Source: Nocardia suismassiliense (GTDB taxonomy: Bacteria; Actinomycetota; Actinomycetes; Mycobacteriales; Mycobacteriaceae). From it: a DNA stretch of 64,000 nucleotides. The position numbers were made by a program, and so were the translations under genes. The notes beneath the pieces are model-generated. The model had not been told where the DNA came from, did not search any database, and saw only the letters and a program-made list of their open reading frames with translations. How positions within the stretch are numbered: the stretch's first letter is position 1; each line of letters starts with the position of its first letter. The stretch is taken from the NCBI RefSeq assembly GCF_900269665.1, contig NZ_LT985361.1:9036282-9100281 (forward strand), written 5' to 3'. Of this stretch, positions 58,845 to 64,000 are shown one piece after another.

Positions 58845-59657
58845 TCATCTGACGCCGCCGGGCAGCGCGGTACTGATGATCACTTTGGCGTGAATCGAAC
58901 CATCCGCGGCCTTCTCACCCTGAATCAGCACGATGTCACCGGTGGGCAGATCGGAGACCTTGGTGCCCGACATGGAGATGACCTGGGTGTTGGCGTCGGT
59001 GCGCACGCTCACCGTGCTGCCGAGCAGGGTGCTCACCGTGAGCGTGCCGCCGTCGTTGGCGGTGATGGTGCCCATGGTCGCGCCGAGATCGTCGATATTG
59101 CCCAGGCCGGGCACGCTCGGAATCCCGCTCGGCGCGGGCTGACCGGAGCGCGGCGTGCCCGGCGTCGGCCGGTTCGCGGTCGGGAAGGCCGAGGTACTCG
59201 CGGCACTGTCGGACCCGGAATCCTTGCCGGCGAGCACAACTCCCGCGACCACACCCACCACGGCGATCAGCGCGACGACCCCGAGGCCGAGCGCTATCCA
59301 CAGCCCGGTGTTGCGCCGCGGCGGCTCCGGCGGCAGCTGATCCGAGGGCTGCATGCCGTATCCGGGCGGGACGGGACCGCCCGGCGGTGGCGCCGCCCCC
59401 GACCATTGATCGCCGTAGACGTTCTCGTACGCGCCCCACTGGTTGTCGTGCGGCGGGAACGCACGGGTGGCGTTCGGCGGGGGCGCTGACCACGGCTCGA
59501 ACTGCTCGGTCGCCGGATACGCCGAGGGCGCGCCGGACCCGTACGCCTCGGAGTAATCCGTGGTGTGCTGCGGCTGCTCGAACCCGGACTTGCCCGCCAG
59601 GTGCTCGGTCGGCGCATCCTCCGGCCGCTGTCCCCACGGATCGTTCGGGTTGGTCAT
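58845..59657 (-). CDS. Membrane protein with Pro-rich N-terminus and extracytoplasmic DUF5666-like domain
   Basis: 270-residue single-pass protein. A cytoplasmic Pro/Gly/Tyr-rich N-terminus to about 115 is followed by one transmembrane helix at about 117-143 (LWIALGLGVVALIAVVGVVA). A Ser/Thr/Pro linker leads to an exported C-terminal domain. That domain, MGTITANDGGTLTVSTLLGS and VRTDANTQVISMSGTKVSDL, then GDIVLIQGEKAADGSIHAKV, matches the small beta domain of DUF5666. Function unknown. It lies downstream of clpB on the same strand (105-base gap) and upstream of the Rv0383c-like gene. Confidence 0.78.
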   Translation of the reverse strand: MTNPNDPWGQRPEDAPTEHLAGKSGFEQPQHTTDYSEAYGSGAPSAYPATEQFEPWSAPPPNATRAFPPHDNQWGAYENVYGDQWSGAAPPPGGPVPPGYGMQPSDQLPPEPPRRNTGLWIALGLGVVALIAVVGVVAGVVLAGKDSGSDSAASTSAFPTANRPTPGTPRSGQPAPSGIPSVPGLGNIDDLGATMGTITANDGGTLTVSTLLGSTVSVRTDANTQVISMSGTKVSDLPTGDIVLIQGEKAADGSIHAKVIISTALPGGVR

Positions 59658-59762
59658 GGACTCCAGGTTAGGCGTTACCGGGCCGGCGCCGGGGGCTTGC
59701 GCAGACTGAATTCGGGCCGGCGCGTCGATACCGAGGCATCGAGCGCCGACCCACCGTGACTC

Positions 59763-62318
59763 TTATTTGCCGACGATCAGCCCGTCACCGTCCGGCGTGA
59801 CCGTCACCTTCACCGCATCACCGTCGGTGATCTCACCCGCCAGCAGCCCTTTGGCCAGCGTGTCACCGATCGACTGCTGCACCAGCCTGCGCAGTGGACG
59901 CGCGCCGTAGACCGGGTCGTAGCCGCGCACGGCCAGCCAGAACCGGGCCGAGTCGCTCACGTCCAGCGTCAGCCTGCGCTGCGCGAGCCGCTTCTGCAGC
60001 TGGTCGAGCTGGATGTCGACGATGTGCTCGAGCTGCTCCTCGTCCAGCGCGTGGAACATCACCACGTCGTCGAGGCGGTTGAGGAACTCCGGCTTGAACG
60101 CCGAACGCACCGCGTTCATCACGAAGTCGCGATCGCCGCCAGCGCCGAGGTTGGAGGTCAGGATCAGGATGGTGTTGCGGAAATCCACCGTGCGGCCCTG
60201 ACCGTCGGTGAGCCGTCCCTCGTCGAGCACCGCGAGCAGGATGTCGAACACATCCGGGTGCGCCTTCTCGATCTCGTCGAACAGCACCACCGTGTACGGC
60301 CTGCGCCGCACCGCCTCGGTCAGCTGACCACCCTGGTCGTAGCCGACGTAGCCGGGCGGGGCACCGACCAGCCGCGCGACCGAGTGCTTCTCGCTGTACT
60401 CGCTCATGTCGATCCGGACCATGGCGCGTTCGTCGTCGAACAGGAAGTCCGCCAACGCCTTTGCCAGCTCCGTCTTACCGACACCGGTCGGGCCGACGAA
60501 CATGAACGAGCCGGTCGGCCGGTTCGGGTCGGCGACACCGGCCCGCGCCCGGCGCACCGCGTCGGACACCGCCTGCACCGCCTCGGTCTGGCCGACCACC
60601 CGCTTGCCGAGCTCCTGCTCCATCCGCAGCAGCTTCTGGCTTTCGCCCTCGAGCAGCCTGCCCACCTGGATACCGGTCCACGCCGACACCACTTCGGCGA
60701 TGTCGTCCGGGCCGACCTCCTCCTTGAGCATCACCTCGCCGTCGGCCGCCGCGCCGGAGACCTTCTCGGCCTCGACGAGCTGCTTCTCCAGCGCCGGGAT
60801 CTTGCCGTAGCGCAACTCGGCGGCCTTGCCGAGATCGCCGTCGCGCTCGGCCCGTTCGGACTCCCCGCGCAGCGACTCCAACTCCTCCTTGAGGACGCGG
60901 ACCTGATCGATGGCGCTCTTCTCGTTCTGCCAGCGGGTCATCAGCTGGTTCAGCTTCTCGCGGTCGTCCGCGAGTTCCTGGCGCAACTTCTCCAGGCGTT
61001 GCTTGGAGGCCTCGTCGGTCTCCTTGCTCAGCGCGACCTCTTCGATCTCGAGTCGCCGCACCGCGCGCTCGACCTCGTCGATTTCGACTGGGCGCGAGTC
61101 GATCTCCATCCGCAGCCGCGACGCCGACTCGTCGACCAGGTCGATCGCCTTGTCCGGCAGGAAGCGGGAGGTGATGTAGCGGTCGCTGAGCGTGGCGGCG
61201 GCCACCAGCGCGGAGTCGGTGATGCGCACGCCGTGGTGCACCTCGTAGCGCTCCTTGATGCCGCGCAGGATGCCGATGGTGTCGGCCACCGACGGCTCGC
61301 CGACGAGCACCTGCTGGAAACGCCGCTCCAGGGCGGCGTCCTTCTCGATGTGCTTGCGGTACTCCTCCAGCGTGGTCGCGCCGACCAGGCGCAGCTCACC
61401 GCGGGCCAGCATCGGCTTGATCATGTTGCCCGCGTCCATCGCAGATTCACCGGTGGCGCCCGCGCCGACGATGGTGTGCAGCTCATCGATGAACGTGATG
61501 ATCTGTCCCGCACTGTTCTTGATGTCTTCGAGCACGGCCTTGAGCCGCTCCTCGAACTCGCCGCGGTACTTCGCGCCCGCAACCATCGCGCCGAGGTCGA
61601 GCGACACCACGGACTTGCCGCGCAACGACTCCGGCACGTCACCGGCCACGATGCGCTGGGCGAGCCCCTCGACGATGGCGGTCTTGCCCACGCCGGGCTC
61701 GCCGATCAGCACCGGGTTGTTCTTGGTGCGGCGGCTCAGCACCTGGACCACCCGCCGGATCTCGGTGTCGCGCCCGATCACCGGATCGAGCTTGCCCGCG
61801 CGGGCGGCCTCGGTGAGGTTGGTGGAGTACTTCTCCAGGGCCTGGTAGCTGCCCTCGGGGTCCGGGCTGGTCACCCTGGCGCTGCCGCGCACGGCGGTGA
61901 ACGCCTCGCGCAGCGCGTCGGCGCTCGCACCGTACTTCTTCAGCAGCATCGTCACATCGGAGTCGCCCGCGGCCAGGCCGACCATGACGTGCTCGGTGGA
62001 GACGTATTCGTCGCCGAGCTCGGTGGCCAGGCGCTGGGCCGCGGTGATCGCGGCCAGAGCCTCGCGGCCGAGCTGCGGGGTGGTCGTCGCGCCGGTCGCG
62101 CTGGGCAGCCGGTCCACGATGTCCTGCGCCTCGCGCCGCACCGTGGCCGGGTCGACGCCGACGGCCTTGAGCAGCGGGGCGGCGATACCGTCGGTCTGGT
62201 CCAGCAACGCCACCAGCAAGTGGGCCGGACGGATCTCCGGGTTGCCCGCGGCCGAGGCCGCCTGCAGTGCGGCGGTCAGGGCCGCCTGGGTCTTGGTGGT
62301 GGGATTGAACGAGTCCAC
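59763..62318 (-). CDS. clpB: ATP-dependent disaggregase ClpB
   Basis: 851-residue Hsp100 chaperone that pulls proteins out of aggregates with DnaK. The order is: N-terminal ClpN repeats (to about 145), AAA-1 with Walker A GEPGVGKTA, the long coiled-coil M domain (about 400-525: EKLRQELADDREKLNQLMTR) and AAA-2 with Walker A GPTGVGKTE, ending in the sensor region GARPLRRLVQQ. The M domain separates ClpB from ClpC and ClpA, and no LGF ClpP loop is expected. The GTG at 62318 has GGAAGGTGA upstream. A HAIR-like element 100 bases upstream suggests HspR control. Positional homologue of Rv0384c. Confidence 0.97.
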   Translation of the reverse strand: MDSFNPTTKTQAALTAALQAASAAGNPEIRPAHLLVALLDQTDGIAAPLLKAVGVDPATVRREAQDIVDRLPSATGATTTPQLGREALAAITAAQRLATELGDEYVSTEHVMVGLAAGDSDVTMLLKKYGASADALREAFTAVRGSARVTSPDPEGSYQALEKYSTNLTEAARAGKLDPVIGRDTEIRRVVQVLSRRTKNNPVLIGEPGVGKTAIVEGLAQRIVAGDVPESLRGKSVVSLDLGAMVAGAKYRGEFEERLKAVLEDIKNSAGQIITFIDELHTIVGAGATGESAMDAGNMIKPMLARGELRLVGATTLEEYRKHIEKDAALERRFQQVLVGEPSVADTIGILRGIKERYEVHHGVRITDSALVAAATLSDRYITSRFLPDKAIDLVDESASRLRMEIDSRPVEIDEVERAVRRLEIEEVALSKETDEASKQRLEKLRQELADDREKLNQLMTRWQNEKSAIDQVRVLKEELESLRGESERAERDGDLGKAAELRYGKIPALEKQLVEAEKVSGAAADGEVMLKEEVGPDDIAEVVSAWTGIQVGRLLEGESQKLLRMEQELGKRVVGQTEAVQAVSDAVRRARAGVADPNRPTGSFMFVGPTGVGKTELAKALADFLFDDERAMVRIDMSEYSEKHSVARLVGAPPGYVGYDQGGQLTEAVRRRPYTVVLFDEIEKAHPDVFDILLAVLDEGRLTDGQGRTVDFRNTILILTSNLGAGGDRDFVMNAVRSAFKPEFLNRLDDVVMFHALDEEQLEHIVDIQLDQLQKRLAQRRLTLDVSDSARFWLAVRGYDPVYGARPLRRLVQQSIGDTLAKGLLAGEITDGDAVKVTVTPDGDGLIVGK

Positions 62319-62622
62319 AAGTCACCTTCCTACTGGTCGATTGTCACGGCGCCGGAGCCTGATCCGCACGAACTCCACGCGCGGCTGCGTGCCGTCCTCT
62401 ACATCCAACGTGGGAAAGGTTGAGTCTGTTCCGCTCAAGTTTAGTTATTTTCACCGCGTGTGAACGGTACGCCGCGACACCCTGCCAATGGGCGATGAAT
62501 CACAGTGTCCATGGGGTATGGATGCATACGATGACCCTGGCCGTTAGTTGATGCATCAGGGAGCGCTTGCAAGCACGAAGGTGCGAGGCCCGCACTCTTC
62601 AGCCCGATCAAGGAGCCAATGG
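62319..62622. other. Divergent intergenic region between clpB and the quinone oxidoreductase
   Basis: 304 bases that must contain the promoters of clpB and of the oxidoreductase. The HAIR-like inverted repeat at 62419-62439 is the main feature. An AT-rich TTTAGTTATTTT stretch follows at 62440-62451 and could be part of a promoter. No gene was supported. Confidence 0.6.
62419..62439. promoter_or_regulatory. HAIR-like element (HspR operator) upstream of clpB
   Basis: GTTGAGT, seven bases, GCTCAAG. The actinobacterial HspR consensus is CTTGAGT-N7-ACTCAAG. Twelve of 14 arm bases match and the seven-base spacing is exact. It stands 100 bases upstream of the clpB start, where HspR represses dnaK and clpB operons in relatives. 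No hspR gene is in the window. Confidence 0.8.
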
Positions 62623-63558
62623 ATGCGCGCGATTGTCGTACGGAAGTTCGGAGCCACACCCGAGTTGACCGACATGCCGGTCCCCGAGGCCGGAGCCGGC
62701 GCGGTCCGCGTGCAGCTCGAGGCGGCGGGCGTCAACCCGTTCGACGCGAAGATGGCCGACGGAATACTGGACGGCAAGCTGCCGCACGACTTTCCGATGA
62801 TCCTCGGGGTGGACGGGGCGGGCACCGTCGCGGCGGTCGGCCCCGGCGTCACCGGGTTCGCCGTCGGCGACCGGGTGGTCGGCAAGTTTCTCAACCCGCC
62901 CGCAGGGCACGGCTCGTTCGCCGAGTTCGCGGTCATCCCGGAGAGCGGCATTCTGGTGCGCGTACCGGAGGCCGTGCCGACCGTCGCGGCCGCGGCGCTA
63001 CCCACCGCGGGCCTCACCGCGCAGGACATGGTGGACGGCACTGACATCGAGCCGGGCCAGACGGTCCTGATCGTCGGCGCCACCGGCGGCGTCGGCTCGT
63101 TCCTCGTCCAACTGGCGAACATGGCGGGCGCGAACGTCATCGCTACCGCCCGCGGCGACGTCGCCGACCAGATGACCCGGCTCGGCGCGGCCGAGACCGT
63201 CGACTACACCGCGGGCTCGGTGCGCGAGCAGGTCGCCGCCGGGTATCCCGACGGCATCGACGTCCTCTACGACCTGGTGAGCCCGCCGGAGGTACTGGCC
63301 GAGCTGGCCGCACTGGTCCGCGACGGCGGCACCGTCTACTCCACCATCTGGTCCGCCGACGAGGACGCCTTGCGCAGCCGGGGCATCCGCGGCGGCAATA
63401 TCGAATCCAAGGGCGGCGCAAGGGAATTGGCGCGGCTGCTGGACCGGGTAGCCGAGGGTGACGTGGTGGTTCCGATCGATGCGACCGTTCCGCTGGCCGA
63501 TGGCGCGAGCGTTATCGGAGCCGTCGGCGCACGCGGCAAGACCGTGCTCGCCATCTGA
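62623..63558 (+). CDS. NAD(P)-dependent zinc-independent quinone oxidoreductase (MDR family)
   Basis: 311-residue medium-chain dehydrogenase/reductase of the quinone-oxidoreductase subgroup. The GroES-like N-terminus has AGVNPFDAKMADGILDG and PMILGVDGAGTVAAVGPGVT. The Rossmann domain has VLIVGATGGVGSFLVQLANM. The structural zinc cysteines of alcohol dehydrogenases are absent, so it is likely zinc-free and acts on quinones or enones with NADPH. ATG 62623 is chosen because AGGAG lies seven bases upstream. It is divergent from clpB. No partner gene is apparent. Confidence 0.9.
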   Translation: MRAIVVRKFGATPELTDMPVPEAGAGAVRVQLEAAGVNPFDAKMADGILDGKLPHDFPMILGVDGAGTVAAVGPGVTGFAVGDRVVGKFLNPPAGHGSFAEFAVIPESGILVRVPEAVPTVAAAALPTAGLTAQDMVDGTDIEPGQTVLIVGATGGVGSFLVQLANMAGANVIATARGDVADQMTRLGAAETVDYTAGSVREQVAAGYPDGIDVLYDLVSPPEVLAELAALVRDGGTVYSTIWSADEDALRSRGIRGGNIESKGGARELARLLDRVAEGDVVVPIDATVPLADGASVIGAVGARGKTVLAI

Positions 63559-63838
63559 CCCGTCGACCGCCCGTTCCCGGCTCGACGGCCCAGCCCGGAC
63601 CGTCGGCACACTGCGAATCGAAGGCCCGGTTCCACCGGCGCCGAGCGTCGGCGCGGCGCGGGTGTGACCTCGAGCGCAGGCCCGCAACACCGCACGTTTG
63701 CCCACCGATTACCGTTTGGCCCGGTCTTCAGGTACTAACCAACACGACCACGGCATTTTCGGGGATACTGATCAGCGGAGGACCGCCGGTTACGGGTATG
63801 TCCCCTGGGCAGAACTGAGGGAAAGGAAGCTCCGCGTC

Positions 63839-64000
63839 GTGGATGCGCGTTCGGCTGCGCTGGTCCGCGCCAACTTCCGTTCGGTAGTCGAGGCACCGAA
63901 TGGACCCGAACGGTTGGTCAGTGCGTTCTACGGTCACTTGTTCGCCGAGAACCCCCAACTGCGGGAACTCTTTCCCCCTGCGATGGATATGCAGGCCAAG
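63839..64000 (+). CDS. Flavohaemoglobin-like protein, N-terminal globin part (cut by window edge)
   Basis: The first 54 codons of a globin-domain protein. GTG 63839 begins VDARSAALVRANFRSVVEAP, followed by FYGHLFAENPQLRELFPP, which matches the helix-B and C region of flavohaemoglobins. The GAAAGGAAG stretch about nine bases upstream is the likely ribosome-binding site. The position next to clpB corresponds to Rv0385, which has a globin domain joined to an FAD/NAD reductase domain. The rest lies beyond the window, so the reductase part is inferred. The 280-base gap before it should hold the promoter. Confidence 0.88.
   Translation, partial: MDARSAALVRANFRSVVEAPNGPERLVSAFYGHLFAENPQLRELFPPAMDMQAK

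Noticed and set aside
1..64000. tRNA, rRNA, insertion sequence, prophage or CRISPR elements
   Set aside because: No cloverleaf, transposase, integrase, phage structural gene or spaced direct repeats were found on reading both strands. The coding repeats in pknG, the giant protein and the Rv0383c-like gene are in frame and not CRISPR-like.

Overview
This 64 kb window is a high-GC actinobacterial chromosome segment, most probably from Nocardia or a close relative in the Mycobacteriales. The evidence is gene content and gene order. Blocks follow the Mycobacterium tuberculosis order thiE-mutT3-glnX-glnH-pknG-ackA-pta and, later, purA-Rv0358-Rv0359 ... Rv0360c-Rv0361 ... fba-DedA-GH76 ... TrmH-pyrE-Rv0383c-clpB-Rv0385. 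Coenzyme F420 enzymes, a SAM-IV riboswitch and a fused HadA/HadB dehydratase fit the same group. No rRNA, tRNA, CRISPR array, insertion sequence or prophage was seen. Species assignment is inference from remembered gene order, not from a database search.

Layout. 1-10.4 kb: thiamine synthesis end (thiE, cut by the window edge), a Nudix hydrolase, the GlnX-GlnH-PknG amino-acid sensing and kinase cassette, and the pta-ackA acetate pathway. PknG carries an unusual array of eight repeats in its N-terminal tail. 10.5-15.5 kb: a deazaflavin-dependent reductase, a DUF3761 lipoprotein, an RpiB-like isomerase, a DJ-1/PfpI protein with its MarR regulator and twin operators, a HAD phosphatase and fgd1. 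15.5-20.6 kb: metZ and a rhodanese behind a SAM-IV riboswitch, then fprA behind a candidate iron box and an amidohydrolase. 20.6-31.8 kb: accessory metabolism and regulators (DUF456, Mcr, SDR/TetR pair, MocR, MGMT, an alpha/beta hydrolase, a Gly/Ala-rich secreted protein, a large LuxR-type ATPase). 31.9-39.2 kb: purA, a site-2 protease, duplicated glycosyltransferases, FUSC and DUF3151 proteins. 39.3-50.1 kb: a very large low-complexity membrane protein, HadAB, an Excalibur protein, an EmbR-like regulator next to fba, two DedA proteins, a lipase maturation factor and GH76. 50.3-51.0 kb: a compact HicAB-type toxin-antitoxin module. 51-64 kb: TrmH methyltransferase, a two-component system, lysoplasmalogenase, KAS III, pyrE, a decayed SDR pseudogene, the Rv0383c-like protein, clpB with a HAIR element, a quinone oxidoreductase and the start of a flavohaemoglobin.

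How the parts connect. GlnX, GlnH and PknG form a signalling route from extracellular amino acids to central nitrogen and carbon metabolism. pta and ackA handle overflow acetate. fgd1 supplies F420H2 that a Ddn-like enzyme could use. Several regulators sit beside their likely targets with visible palindromes (MarR/DJ-1, TetR/SDR, HicAB). I found no convincing large undescribed system. The most unusual items are the PknG tail repeats, the enlarged Rv0361-like protein, the HicAB operator/promoter layout and the SDR remnant upstream of pyrE.
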